A DNA stretch of 64,000 nucleotides from Cyathus striatus. Lineage: Eukaryota; Basidiomycota; Agaricomycetes; Agaricales; Nidulariaceae. The notes beneath the pieces were generated by a model. The model did no database searches and had not been told where the DNA came from. It worked only from the letters and a program-made list of their open reading frames with translations. The DNA is taken from contig JAOVFP010000010.1 in the NCBI GenBank assembly GCA_025738555.1, forward strand, positions 4,289,501 to 4,353,500. The letters are read 5' to 3'. Made by a program: the position numbers and the translations under genes. This document shows positions 11,962 through 24,379 of the stretch, piece after piece; positions within the stretch are counted from its first letter, which is position 1, and each line of letters opens with the position of its first letter.

Positions 11962-13261
11962 ATGAAGACGACGTCTTATGAAAAGACATTGAACTATCAC
12001 GTTGGACCAAATGAGTTCGAAAAAGTGCAAGCAACTCCTGAAAAGCAGAAACCTTCCATAAAAGACATTGTCGATTACACAAAGCAATTAAAACCATCCT
12101 TATCGGATAGTTGGAATACTGCCAACTTTCAAAAAGGAAAAGTTACAAATGAGATTGATGTCCGCCAACCGAAGGGTACGGTAAAACGCACGAAAAGCAT
12201 GAAAAGCTTGTGTTCGGGTACGCCTTTCTTTTTGTTTATACGAGTTTCCTTCCATAAATCTATTCTGAGTACCTCAGATTGGACCGGCAGTTGCATGAAA
12301 ACATAAAAGATGAGAAAAATGTTTACAAAATATGTCAAGATCTTAAAAATCGGATGCAGTCACTCGAAGATGATTACGAAAATGTGTTTAAGAAAAGAAA
12401 AGAGTTTTTAGAAAGTGGTATCGCTACATTCGTAGAATCTCAAAAGACAGAGATTGAAATGGCTAAATTGGAGAATCTTGCCGTAAGTGAAAGAACTTGT
12501 CAACAGGCCAAAGAGCATGGCGAAAGTATTTGCAACCTCGAATGTGCAGTGGCCAAACTTAAAGAAGAAAGCAAAGAGCATAGCAAAGCTTTGGTAGAAG
12601 GCGCATATGAAAGGCTTAAAAAGAAGCAAATTATAGCACAGTATTCAATCTTGGAAAATATTCTGCAAGGTATTATAAGCTATGCTACTTGCCTGTGTAT
12701 AAGGCATGACTAATCGTATTTATAGCTCTAGATATAAAAATGAAGAATTCGCTTGTAAAAAGCAATAAATTATCTCAACTGAACCGGCTGGACCAAAAAA
12801 AAAAAATTTGATTATAGTAAGTTAATTTTTTCTGATCTGCGTTCTCAAGCTAACTGTTGTTAGTCGAACCAATCATCCTGCATATCGATGATCCTGGCCG
12901 AAAAGGAAAACTGTCGAAGAAATTGATGAAGCATCTCACACTTCCAGAGCGAAATTTGGCGCTGTTGGTGTATCGCAAGTACGAACCCATGCAAAAACCT
13001 AGAATCCAGGTGCAACATCCATCCGTTTACCAAGACATGGCTTTGCTGGAGGTAGAATCTTACGATTGGACGGCAGAGGGAAAAAAAGCAGCTGCCTTAA
13101 TTATTAAGGGGAAATATAAGAGAGATGAAAAACTTCTCTTCACGGCTGCACAAGGCGACGACACAACCGGTGTTCTCAAAGAAGAGAATAAAATTCAAAT
13201 ACTTAAAAGTGGAATAATACAATTGTCCGATAATTTGACTGTATTAAAGACTATACAATAG
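11962..13261 (+). CDS. Coiled-coil protein of unknown function
   Basis: Exons 11962-12209, 12278-12669, 12726-12816 and 12864-13261. The middle exon is strongly coiled-coil (KICQDLKNRMQSLEDDYENV, then alternating Lys/Glu heptads), rich in Lys and Glu. As written, a run of 12 A at 12795-12806 puts TGA at 12809-12811, ending a 241-residue protein. With 11 A, the frame continues through an excellent intron (GTAAGT at 12817, CTAAC branch, TTAG at 12863) into a conserved-looking 130-residue segment with RNLALLVYRKYEPMQKPR. So a one-base error or mutation in the poly-A run is likely. No recognised domain; such proteins are often lineage-specific. Confidence 0.65.
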
Positions 13262-13929
13262 TAATAGGTGTTTGATTTTGCTACTAGCCATGGCCCACTA
13301 GATATTAACAGCTGCCAAAAGATTGAGTTAAGGAAGTCATCAAGGAAGACCATCTGACTTTGCACAATAACACAATGAATAGTTTCAGTTAAAGAAGCAA
13401 TCAACTTATACGATGCTGAATAAACACGACTACGTCTGGTTCAAGCCTGATCCAACGATTCGAAAATAAGGCATGGATTGCTGTGCAGACGGGATCGAAT
13501 AACATCAGGAATAAGGCAGAGAAATCGTAAAGGTCGCGCTGCATAAACTGCTTAACAAAGAGAAATATGGTGGCGGTGGAACGAAGAGTGAGTGAGATAA
13601 AAGCGACGAGGGCAGAAATAGATGCATGTTGCTGTTGGCCACTCGAGTTGAAGAGGACCAGTAGCTGTCAAAGAGGGGGCAGCGAGCGGAATAATTTCAT
13701 GTTCCTTCGGGGCGATGATAGGAGCACGTGCAACGGACGCAGCTCAAACATCGCGGCCAGCGGGGGGAGCCGTCAAGGAAGACAGTCTGACCATGGACAA
13801 TTACACGATGGATAGCTCCCGTTACGGACTTGTCTTGAGAGAGGCGACCAAAATTCATGGTGGCGAACAAACGGCGCATTGCGCCAAATAACTACCTCAA
13901 CATAAGTTATTGGTCTGGTCCGGCAGCCC
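13262..13929. other. Intergenic, no recognised gene
   Basis: Two small matching words stand out: atcaaggaagac.atctgact near 13338 and gtcaaggaagacagtctgacca near 13773. Each is followed by a cacaataacacaatgaatag / acaattacacgatggatag motif. This suggests a short decayed repeat pair about 435 bases apart. Nothing coding was seen. Confidence 0.45.
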
Positions 13930-14842
13930 AAAGATAAGACCTTCGATAATGCAGTACTCCTGCGAAGTAGGGAATCAAGGCGTACTGGATGTTACATTCA
14001 CCAACGAAACTAAGGTGGCGGATAATGTTGATGGCGGTTGTCCGGAGCATATTATAATCCAAGTCCGAGAGCGTCTGCGAAGGCGCAACGACGATGGAGT
14101 CTCCAGTGTGAATACCGAGAGAATCAAAGTTCTATGTGAAGATATTAGCGATGTACTTCGAAACTGCCATGTGCGAACGTACCTCCACATTACACACTGT
14201 AAACAGCTATCCCTAAATTCACGAATAACCTCGTACTCAATCTCCTTCCAGCCCTTCATACTCTTCTCAACGAGGACATGAGGACTGGTGACAAATGTAT
14301 TGCTACAAAGCACCCTGAGATGTGTTTCGTTCTGCGCAAACCCAGATCCAAGACCACCAAGTGCGTAAGCAGCACGAACAATAATGAGGAGCCCAAGCAA
14401 CATTGGTAGCAGTGCATTTCTGTGCGCACTTTCCTCTAATCTCCTCCATGGCGCTAGCAAAGAGCTGCCTGTCCTCGGTAGTGATGATAGTCTCGATGGG
14501 CGTACCGAGCACCTGATAATTCTCGGAATGTATACGCGCACCCGCTCTTCACACGCACACCGAGCTCCTTGAACTCGTCCTTGAGCTTGATGCCGACATT
14601 GAGTGCAGTCCGTCCACCAAGAGTGATGTAAATGATATCGGGCTTGTCGTACTTGATGAGATGATCTTGCGAACAGATTCCGGAGTGACGGGAAGGAAGT
14701 AAACCTTGTCCGCGAGACCCTTCGATATGGCGATGGTAGCAATATTCGGATTTACCATGATAGTGTAGCTACTCAGAGCCTTTATATAGCCGAATTCACC
14801 AGCCTGGCCAATGGAAAGGCCACCAGATCCAATAATGATTAG
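13930..14842 (-). pseudogene. URA2/CAD-type carbamoyl-phosphate synthase fragment (copy 1)
   Basis: Read on the minus strand, blocks match the CPSase part of the multifunctional pyrimidine enzyme: [34 protein letters not shown] then [13 protein letters not shown], a [16 protein letters not shown] block in another frame, [19 protein letters not shown], then [33 protein letters not shown] and [20 protein letters not shown]. The segment that should lie between ATNV and the AYALGG block is largely missing. Frames change repeatedly and both ends of the gene are absent. An intron with GTACGTTCG..ACATAG ends is still visible near 14140-14190. It is a relic and not a working enzyme. A second, longer relic lies at 24380-25960. 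Confidence 0.85.
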
Positions 14843-15203
14843 ATACCCACGTTGCTACCGTCGTTCGCGTTCTTGAATAACCCCTTCCATCGCGTTCAGT
14901 GAAGTAGCGAATCTGGTTGTACTTCATCGTATGGGACGACCAGAAAGATAAAAATGAACGGGTATAGAGACGGCAGTGTATGTGATCATTATTGGTGTGA
15001 CCAAATTAGGTAATCATATCGGGCTTGTCTACCCCAACGGAAAGAAAACGGACGGTTCGTTTCCCCGCTCATCCGCTCCCTCTTCGATTTTTATATTAAT
15101 TTTTTTATGCGTGAGACCTAACGTAAGGACCCGAAAGTCGTATTGAGCGTTTATAACCAAACCTGCTTTTTTTCTTCAACGTCCATCTGTGACCTGGCAA
15201 GCC
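14843..15203. promoter_or_regulatory. Upstream region of the MBOAT gene
   Basis: Gene-free. It has an AT-rich patch (ttttatattaatttttttatg at 15089-15109) and a pyrimidine run (tgctttttttcttcaac) 20-40 bases before the ATG, as is usual upstream of basidiomycete starts. No defined factor site is claimed. Confidence 0.35.
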
Positions 15204-17041
15204 ATGGACGCGCTCTTCTCCCCCCTTGCGTCTGCCTTGGGCGCAAGTGTCGACCAGATCAAGGTTAGTCGCCTCACTATCTATCTATCATGTTCTTCTG
15301 ACCGCTTGGAACATCGAAACAGCTCATATTCTGTCTGCTCATCGCATACCCCCTCGGCCCCATCTTCGTTCGTATACCCTCCACGTCACCAGCGCTTCGT
15401 CACCTCTTCAACGTCGCCGTTGCTGCCATCTTCTTCTTTCCCGTCCTCAAATTATACAGCGCGTTCTTCCAACTACTGGGTAGCATCCTCGCGACCTACT
15501 TTATTGCAAAGTATGATCACAGCAAGTCTATGCCTTGGAAGGTGTTTGTAGTGGTCATGGGCCATCTCACTGTCAAGTAAGTGCACTGGAACCCTTCGGT
15601 GTGAAGTGGTATGCTAAGAATGCAATAGTCACGTCATTCGCGCCGTCTACGGATTCAGCTACGAGACTATGGAGGTCACAGGCCCCCAGATGGTACTTAC
15701 CATGAAACTCACTACATTCGCATGGAACGTCTTTGACGGACGCCGCAAAGCTGAGGTATGACCCATCCTACATAACTCCATCCCTCCCTAACATCTCCCC
15801 AGGACCTCGACAAATGGCAACTCAGCAAATGCGTCAGAGAATACCCCTCCCTTCTCGCTTTCCTCGGCTACTCTTTCTACTATCCCGGTATTCTTGTGGG
15901 CCCATACCTCACCTACGCGGAATATATGGATTTAATCAACGAAACCACCTTCCAAGCGCCCGCTGTCAAGGCGCACACAGACGCCCACGGCAAACGCCTC
16001 CCCAAAGGCAGGAAACGCGCAGCCTACACGCGCATGGTGCTTGGATTGATATACCTCGGCATATTTGTGTCCTTCGGCAGTGTTTACCACTTCGGCCTGC
16101 CGTTGGATGAGTGGTTTATGAAATATCCTTTGTGGCTTCGGTATGTTTTCTGTCTGTGACTTTTCGCTTGTGTTAACACGTTTGCAGCATTGTCATCTTC
16201 CAATTTGTCGGACCCGTCGAGAGATGCAAGTACTACGCCATCTGGACACTTACTGAGGGTGCATCCATCCTCACTGGTCTAGGTTTCACTGGTCTCTCAG
16301 CCAAAGGCGAGCCTCAATGGGACGGCGCTGCCAACGTTCAAGTGAGACACATTGAGGCTCCAGAGAACTTCAAAGTTCTTCTGGACGCATGGAACATGAA
16401 GACCAACGTCTGGCTCAGAGAATGTGTGTACAAGCGCGTCACCAAGAAGGGACAGAAGCCCGGATTCGGAAGCAGCATGATCACCTTCGGAACAAGTGCT
16501 TTCTGGGTACGTCTCTTCCATTTCTTCTTACGACAAATGCTAATATTGCACACAGCACGGAATCGCATCAGGGTACTATCTAACTTTCTTCTTCGGAGGC
16601 TTCATCACCGCTGCTGCCCGCCAGGCCCGTCAAAACTTCCGTCCTTTCTTCCTCCCAGGTGCCCCATTGGCAGCCCTCAAACCCATCTACGACATCGTTG
16701 GCATCATCGCCTCCGAAATGACGCTCAACTATGCTGCGGCGCCATTCATCCTCCTCTCCGCTCGCAAGTCCGTCTCCGTCTGGTCGAGACTAGGCTGGTA
16801 CGGGCACATCCTGATCTTTGGCGGGCTGGCGTTCTTCTACCTCGGCGGAACGGGGCTAATGAAGGGCTTGCAGAAGAGCTGTGGGATTGCTCCTCCTGCG
16901 AAGAAGGGACAGGCTCAACCCGTTCAGAATGGGACGGCGAGTGGAACTTCGAGCGGGACTCAGACGCCTGTACAGGAGAAGAACTTCATGATTCCTCCTT
17001 CGCTACATTCAGTTGCTCCGCCGGGGAAGAAGATCCTTTGA
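15204..17041 (+). CDS. ALE1: MBOAT lysophospholipid acyltransferase (Ale1/LPCAT-like)
   Basis: Six exons (15204-15263, 15323-15576, 15629-15755, 15803-16140, 16188-16506, 16556-17041) give 527 residues. Family knowledge: Ale1-type membrane-bound O-acyltransferases re-acylate lysophospholipids at the ER in the Lands cycle. Seen: many hydrophobic helices, the early LLIAYPLGPIF helix, the MBOAT landmark WNVFDGRR, GYSFYYPGILVGPYLTYAEY, and WNMKTNVWLRECVYKR. The catalytic-His block SAFWHGIASGYYLTF is created exactly at the 16506/16556 splice. The cytosolic tail is Gln/Thr/Ser-rich and ends in GKKIL, a possible dilysine-type ER signal. All introns are 47-59 bases. It appears fully intact. Substrate preference cannot be told. 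Confidence 0.93.
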
Positions 17042-18934
17042 GGAAGGTTTTGGGTTGTTTTGGGGCGGCGGTGTGTTGGGAATGATTGATGAAATGTCAT
17101 GAGATAAAAGTATGTACCTTTGATGTACGCCTTTCACGTATAGATAGACTATTATTGTTGCGCACTTTGGATATGTGCTCCAATGTCATTTCGGGTGTTG
17201 CATGCCGTGAAGGATGAGGATGTTGGATATGAGGCCGTGGCTGCCGGTTGAATGTAGGTTTGTTGCTCTATCTATCTATCTAGGGATGAGACACCTTGTC
17301 TATCTATCATTGAAGCGACGAGAACACAATAAGGCAGCACTATTTACGAATGATTGTTCGACATTTCCTGACGTGCCCATTATTATGTATGACCAAACCA
17401 ACACCCTCGTCGGCGGAAAAGTAGAGTTGTATTTCGAGAAAAGGGTTGTAGGATACGAACGAGCGGGAGATAGGGCCAAAAATAAACCGAATGATAACAA
17501 GCCGAACTCTAATAAGCGCCAACCGACGTCGGACCACTCGATCAATCAATGCTGTTTTTAGTATTTGACTTGGCAAAAATGGTAAATTCTGTGGCTTGTT
17601 ACGGTTGCCGAGCCGTCTCAGCCAGGATTTCGATTCTCAAAAACTGTTTGCTTGTTGTAACAACCGAACAAGGTTTGACAGCGTTCATTTCCGGGAACAT
17701 TAAATGTCCCATATTACGTAATAGATAGATTTCAGATTATCTAACATGCAGCTATATGTTTGCTCCACGCTGTAATTATATCAAGTACAACAATATGAGT
17801 GATACATGCTATAAACATAAAAATTCAGAGAGCGGAAAACGACATTTGAACGATGAGTCGGACTTATTCAAACGTTCATTCACCACGTGACTTGAACACG
17901 ATTGACATCGACATTCGGCCGTATGGAGCTATTGTGGCACTATGCTAATGATTATCCAAGCAGGCACACTTATCGTCTGGTAGACTGTAGCACGGCAATT
18001 TATTTATTGTATTTTTTAATTATTACACCGAGTTTTAATGCTGAGTATACCATATACACTATACAGTTGCAGATAGAAGATATGTATGCAATTAAAGAAT
18101 ACCTGCTTATATCTAATTACCTACAAATAATCATTGATCATAGTCTTCACATTTTGTATGCACCCAAATGGTCTGTTCAGGAGCTGTAAGGTAGCTGTGG
18201 GGTGTTTCTTTTAACAAAAAAAAATCTGAAAATCTTCGCAACAAAATATATTATGAGCCTCTCTACTTACAAATTTTGTGAATGTTATTATGTATGCTCA
18301 AATTGTCTATTTTACTGTGCTCCTTTCCTAGCTATAGACAGAAGACATATTGCTGCATAATAATCGGGCACATATTCGAAAAATCGATCTATTACGTAAT
18401 ATGGGGTCATTTAATGTTCCTAGAAATGAATGCTGTCAAACCTTGTTCGGCTGTTTCAACAAGCGAAAGGATTTTAAGAGGACGAAATCCTGGCTGAGAC
18501 GGCTCGGCAACCGTACTTGTAGTGCAGACTCTGCAGAGACGTGTTGAGAACTCAAATTGTGATACTTTACGGTCCGTAGGTGAATGTGAGTGTATTTTGA
18601 TTAATAAATCCAGTTATGTACCGTTCCGTAAACTCTTGCAGTTAGTGCTTGGCAGGTCCCGCTTTAAGCGCTCTGATGATATTATAGTGTATAAGGAACG
18701 GTGTTAATATGTACCTTGATATTCATATCGTCACTTGACATTGAGGAGAGCAATCCAATCATTCTCATCGTTTCCTTCTTTGTTATTCTCATCCCGAAAG
18801 CTCACAACCAACGAGGCAAGAATGATGATGCACGGAAGATTAGGTTAGATACAGGTATGATCGACGAATCGGCAGTGACAAGTACAGAAAATAGACAGAG
18901 AATAGATATTAATGTCTTTCAATTGGCTGTCACA
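17042..18934. other. Gene-free AT-rich stretch around a TIR element
   Basis: No supported gene. The element at 17602-18513 occupies the middle. The rest is AT-rich and anonymous. Confidence 0.5.
17602..18513. mobile_element. Non-autonomous TIR element flanked by TA
   Basis: The left end starts cggttgccgagccgtctcag and the right end is its reverse complement (ctgagacggctcggcaaccg). Similarity between the ends continues inward for about 130 bases: aacaaggtttgacag, ggaacattaaatg and catattacgtaatagat all recur inverted. TA dinucleotides lie immediately outside at 17600-17601 and 18514-18515, as expected for Tc1/mariner-type insertion. The 912-base interior is AT-rich with no transposase, so it would need a helper in trans. 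Confidence 0.8.
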
Positions 18935-19902
18935 TCAGACCTGGGGATACGAAGGCTGCTGGGTCATCGTCGGCTGAACCTGTTGCACAGGTTGACCGGT
19001 ATATCCAGCAGCGGGTTGCTGAGGGGGATAAGTCGGCGCAGGTGTACCTGTGGTATTTGGGGACTGGTAGTTAGCTTGAGCAATCTTCTCGCCGGTAGGT
19101 TGATTGGTAGCAGCGGCACCAAAGTCGGTGTACTTGACGGAGGACATCCAGACGCCTTCATTACCATTGTTATTGGCGACAATAGAGTAGGCAAGAAGAA
19201 GTGTGAAGTATCCCATCACTGGAAACGGGTGTTAAATGCGTGTTTATGGAAACAGAGACGGGAGCGCAACTTACGCGCAAGCCAGTTAAGGAAAGCAAAC
19301 GCTTCAATTGCGTTGATTTCACCGCAAGCGGTGACAAAGGCAGCTGGAAGTAGAGTTAATATGATGTAGAATCCTACACAAGGTGGAGTACTTACAGATA
19401 ATTTGGCTACAGCTACCGCCGGTCAAATTATTATCGGCAGTCAATGCAGCAGTCGCAAGCCACATAACCCAAAGGAAACCTGATCAATACATTATCATCA
19501 AATTTGATCCCAAGAAATAGAAGACATACCAATCCAGCCGAGCTCCACTGCAATCATCGACGTGAATGCTCCCTTTCGGCTCATATCAACAATGATCCTA
19601 TAAGGAGTTGTTGATTAACTATTAAGAGCGCAGGGTTAAGCAAGAGACATACATCGCTGGCACCGTAAGCATGGTGAGCAACGCAGTTGCAAGACCCAAA
19701 GCCGAAAAAGTGAAGTATATGTTGTCCAAATTAATTGTGAAAGAAATGAGATGGGCACACATCGCCATCACAATCAAAGAGAAGACAGACACCGTGCCTT
19801 TGTTCATGCTCTGTTAACACTAATGATTTACTTGAAGGATACAAGAAAGGACTTACCGAATACGGCCAGGCGTATTGTGGGGAGGAAGCGGGCGAAAGAC
19901 AT
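18935..19902 (-). CDS. MARVEL-like four-helix membrane protein
   Basis: Six exons (19857-19902, 19653-19797, 19530-19597, 19396-19479, 19275-19343, 18935-19218) encode 231 residues. Seen: MSFARFLPTIRLAVFG leading into FSLIVMAMCAHLISF (helix 1), YFTFSALGLATALLTML (helix 2), GFLWVMWLATAALT (helix 3), a loop GGSCSQIIC with a cysteine pair, and MGYFTLLLAYSIVA (helix 4). A cytosolic tail rich in Pro, Gln, Thr and Tyr follows (PAPTYPPQQPAAGYTGQPVQ). The first intron acceptor was set at 19798 because it restores the frame. Such MARVEL-like proteins are common in basidiomycetes and probably act in plasma-membrane organisation; the exact role is unknown. Confidence 0.85.
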
Positions 19903-21607
19903 TTCTTCTTGGCTTGGGATGAAGAGCTGGTGTCCAAAGGCAAGTAGGGATGTGCGGAAAAAGTCAAGACACAAAGGCTCCAGTCTTTATACATTTTAGC
20001 CTTGTTACCGTCTATGGCCAAATATGGGTCTGTCGTAGGGTTAAGGGAACAGACAAGCAGATCACAGGGTCGCGAAGTGTCATTCGAGGTTAACGTAGCC
20101 GTGTTCCTGAGGGCGGTGGCAATTTATCGATTTGGAAGTATACAAAGATTAGGTGCACAGCATAAGCCAACTGCTAAGATTAGGATCGTTCATGGCTATA
20201 AAGAAAAGAGAAAAAGCCACAGAAACATGTCCAGAAAATAAGCTTCGTACGGTTTGGGGAATTGTACGGTAAAAGCACTGGAGGCCGAGGTCAATGAAAG
20301 GCACAATTGAGGATACGAGCGCTAGTTACGTTGTTTGCGAAAACTTGGAAAACAAATAAACTCGCAAATGGAGCGGAATTTGCAGGGAAGGCCTCGTGCT
20401 GGGAAATTGCAAGGATCAGCTGATGAAGATTTTGAGGAGAAACAAGGGACGGGACGGGAGAGAGCAAAGTATAGCCCTTCAATAGCCATGGCAGAGTAAC
20501 TTCCGCACCAAGCCCACGAGAAATTTACCTATCCGAATTGAGGCTGGCAACTGGTTGCGGAAGTTAATTGCTTTGTTCCTGAAATTATCCATACATATTC
20601 ATGCCATGGAAGATAATCCCGTTAGTGACAGAAAGACGATACTTGCATCAATACTCTACAGCACCAGTTGCTCCCATCGCTACAGCGATTTTCATTGATC
20701 AACCCAAATTAAACAAGAGCCTTGCTAAAGGAAGACGCCCGCGAAGTTGCCACAAAGTTCACGGACCCAATAAGCCATAAGACGCCGGTGTGATAGATAA
20801 ATATAACCCAAATGCCAGTACTATAGTCTCGTCGCATTCCTTGTAGTGATGCGTGAAATCATTCTTGATCGTGCTGAAGTCAGTCGAACATAGACCAGAG
20901 GGCTGCCCATCTAATGTCTAACAGTCAGAGATGACAGAAGCTCTTCTCTGATAAGTTGATGAAAGATGGCGATGTAGAAAGGTAAAAGTGACGTATAGCA
21001 CAGGCTGCCAGGTTCCTAATACTCTTTGAGAATGTCACTACATAAGTAGACACCGAGTTCAAGCAGACAAATGCCCACCAAGAAATAAACGTGTTGTGGT
21101 GCAATTGAAGTCGGCGACCACTGGTGTCCGGACATAAGTGAAAGCAAGAGCGTATATGAAATAACCGCACGTGCGTTAGGGTAAGAATCAGGAGCTCGAC
21201 GGCTTGATGAACCTGCTATTTATAATACTGCAAAGGGTGATGACATCAACAGCATACGGACGAACAGACAAATCCCACCCGTTCGACATGAAACTAATAC
21301 ACCATATAGCATATGTGGGAAGGATGTGTCAGCCATAAATATGAACACAAGTCTAGTTGATGCTGATTGATTACAACGAAGTATACCAGTGGCAAGGTAA
21401 GCCACGGATTAACGCACTGCTGTACGGTGATAAAATAATATTTCAAACGCCAAAAGACCCTAAAAGAACACAATCCATTGCACCACAGACGGTACAAATA
21501 GCTCATGACAGTCATATAAGACAACAACCAGACATCTACTCGCCAAAGACACACTCATAGAACCAAAAGTAAAACCATGAAAAGGAAGGCAGGGTAGAAA
21601 GCCTGTG
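19903..21607. other. Anonymous stretch, no recognised gene
   Basis: ORFs of 60-95 codons show no motif or splice support. The first 150 bases are the upstream region of the MARVEL-like gene. No internal repeat was seen. Confidence 0.4.
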
Positions 21608-22036
21608 TCATGCTTTCGCTTCGTTGATGACAAAATCACCGACTTCTAGCGCTTGATCATCAGCGCGTTCGCCGAATATCGAGCTAAAGCCGAACCAGCT
21701 CTCGAAGGTGCCTTGAACGATGTGCGCATTACCATCTTGGACAGCGAACTGGAGGTGAGGGCGGCGCATGGCGAGTCGGTGGGTGACGACGTGGCATATG
21801 AGGATAAACATGATGAGAAAGATGATGACCAATGACCGGGCTTTTGGAATGGGTGCGGTTTTGGTGTATGTCGTGAGGCGTTCGCGGACGGTAGGCTTGG
21901 GGGGAGGAGCCATGAACGCGATGGAGAAGTCTTGTGTGGATGTTGGCGACGAGGGGGTAACAACGAGTACCGGCAGTGGCGATTTCTCAGCTACCTCGGG
22001 GAGGGACAAGTCTATGATCCCACGCGCGTCAGTGTC
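21608..22036 (-). CDS. Small single-helix membrane protein, 3' exon; upstream exon not placed
   Basis: This exon reads DTDARGIIDLSLPEVAEKSP after an acceptor (CTATAG) at 22037-22042. It has a Pro-rich region (MAPPPKPTVRERL), one hydrophobic helix (SLVIIFLIMFILICHVV), and a C-terminal part WFGFSSIFGERADDQALEVG. It is phase 0 and 143 codons including the stop. The first exon and ATG must lie upstream, near 22080-22200, but I could not fix them. No family is recognised; topology suggests a type II membrane protein. Confidence 0.5.
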   Translation of the reverse strand, partial: DTDARGIIDLSLPEVAEKSPLPVLVVTPSSPTSTQDFSIAFMAPPPKPTVRERLTTYTKTAPIPKARSLVIIFLIMFILICHVVTHRLAMRRPHLQFAVQDGNAHIVQGTFESWFGFSSIFGERADDQALEVGDFVINEAKA

Positions 22037-22875
22037 CTATAGAACACCATGGGAATCGTGCAGACTCACCCAGAGGTGCGGGAATTAACGTGTAGTCGCG
22101 CCTGTGAGGTAAACGGTGCAGACGAGGAGCTATGAAAAGGAAGAAGTACTTAGTCAGCGAAGAAGGACAATTTAGCTTTGGCTTCTCGTACCTGTACGAC
22201 CTGAACGAGCCATATTATCTGAAAAACTAGAGGTATGAAAGGCGCACAGCACGAACGAGGCCTAGGAGTCGAATGCAAAAAATGACAACTAGGTGAAAGG
22301 GATTTCGTCTCTTGACTTGCTGAGGAAAGTGACAGCAACAAAGAGGGGAGTCGAAAGCAACGAAAGACAAGTACAAAAAGAGCGTGGGGCAGCTGGGCAG
22401 CTGGGCTAGGTTGCGAGATGATGGGTGCTGGTAAAGCAGCGGGAAGGGGGCCAGAAAAGAGAAAGGTAAGTATAAAGACTCAGGCTGGCGAATTGGATCG
22501 GTAATGTTTTGTATCAATCTTCCGTAACAACCAACCGTCCCTGAAATTAGCTAATCCCACCCGCAGCCGCTTAGTGCACTATGATGACATCTCCTTCAAC
22601 TTGCTCTCTCAGACTGTTCACTACACCTCCGGCAACGATTCTTAACTACTCTGGCGCAGTCTATCTATTCTGCACTTTTGGGGATGAGGCTACAAGTTAT
22701 GCCGCGGGAATATCCTGGCTGGGTGAACTAAGACTACGTTCACGCGCTCTACATGGTGAGGTCATAAATCAAAACAAGTTCTAAATTTTCTTGATACCAT
22801 TCCGCCAGTAGCATGAATGGATATAAGAAAGAATGCAGCAGATTACACAGCTATATAATTAAGTATGAAGCAAGG
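22037..22875. other. Mostly non-coding; may hold the 5' exon(s) of the gene at 21608-22036
   Basis: No motif-bearing ORF. A GTGAGT donor at about 22072 (minus strand) pairs with the acceptor at 22037 and gives a 36-base intron candidate, which is short but possible. Confidence 0.4.
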
Positions 22876-24147
22876 TTAAAATTTCTCGCAGGAAAGCAAT
22901 AATTGTTCGTGTCCACCTCTGGATCTTTTACTATTAGCGTGTACCACTCGACTATCCTCCATAGGGTGTGGGCTTAGCCTCGTTTTCCACCTGAATATGA
23001 TATCCTTCAGATATCTTTCGTATGGTCCCTCAGAACCACAATCCGACCGCCATCTTGACCGTAATCTCCGGGAACTGATACATTTCGTTAGACACAAAAA
23101 TCGCTCCACAACTTCCTCCATAGTGGGACACTGGCTTGAATCTTCTTTGATCATATCAGCAAACAGCCCCTTCATAAATGACAAATCTTCACACTCGAGA
23201 CTACAATGCTTGGTACAAGAACGCCGTCAGCAACGTCATTCTAATCAGAATATAAAACACCGACATACATGAAAAAATACCATTCAAGCGTTTTACCCAG
23301 CCACATTACATCTGATGCAAAGGTTTCATGGAAAGACGTTGAATTAACTCGATCTCCAACTTGGAATATACCAGCGAAGTCCCTTATGAAACGATTCGCA
23401 TTCCGTCCTTTGTAGCGCATATATTTTTGCAATACATTCATCCCGGCCTTGGAATTTACAAAGTTGTGCTCATGCATAAATTGCAATCCCTGCCTCAAGG
23501 TTAGAATATTCTGCTCGTAAAGTGAATGAGAAAAGAATGATTACCTTGAAAGCTTGTTGAAAAATATTCAAGATATTGCCATAGGACACTACAGATCCTT
23601 CTTCCTGCCATTCAGTCAAATATGGTGTAACAAGGATCTCATAATCATCTGCCGAAGGCAGCTATAAAACATCATAAACAGGAACGCAGGGATTCCTAGG
23701 GTTTGACGCCAGAGGCGCTGAGGAAAAGAAAAGACCAATACTAGATTCGGCAAGTGAACAGAACGTATGTATCCATTTAAGTTTAACTTGAGCGCCGTCC
23801 GATTCGCGAATGGCATGCAAGGAATTACGGTCCTGCATCCCATAATATTAATTAAGTATTGTGCGAGAGGCAGTGCCATAGACAGTACGCACCGTTGAGC
23901 TACGGTAGTCCCTACATGCAAGCGTGAAAAGTTCATTGTCGATGATCCATGATGGAATCCAGTCATGAGAGTAGCGTGGGTTTAAAATGTAGCCTCTTTC
24001 CTTAAGCCATGCTTGATGATTCCGCCAGAAGATCTCCCTAGAATTCAGACGCGTAGAGTCTGCAACGAAACAATAATGTTCATTATTGCATTCTGGACAT
24101 GAATCGGGTGACAATAGAGGTGGGTATGGAGAGCATTTGGTAGACAT
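22876..24147 (-). pseudogene. Agaricomycete-type protein kinase, decayed
   Basis: The N-terminus MSTKCSPYPPLLSPDSCPEC, then NNEHYCFVADSTRLNSREIF and WLKERGYILNPRYSHDWIPSW, is typical of an expanded basidiomycete kinase family. After an intron the kinase core reads DRNSLHAIRESDGAQVKLK and FFSSAPLASNPRNPCVPVYD, with an in-frame TAG just after YDVL (about 23661). Downstream are LQFMHEHNF and the C-terminal MKGLFADMIKEDSSQCPTME. Where functional members have HRD after the MHEH block, this copy has NSK, and no metal-binding motif was found. With the stop and the lost catalytic residues it is a pseudogene. Confidence 0.8.
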
Positions 24148-24379
24148 AATGGACGAGAAATGGGGTCGATGTATGGTCGTGCTGTTATGCGCGTGCAGCT
24201 TTATCTACCCCACCATTTCGGAGATTGTTTTCTAAATAATACATGGGCTCATTCCGATAACAACATATGTTATTGTTGTAGTAAACACTGTTGTCCGCGG
24301 TGGATGGTCAGTGGACTGTGGCGTAATAACGATTTTGGATTATGTATTACAACGGGACACACCAGTGGTAGCAAGTTAA

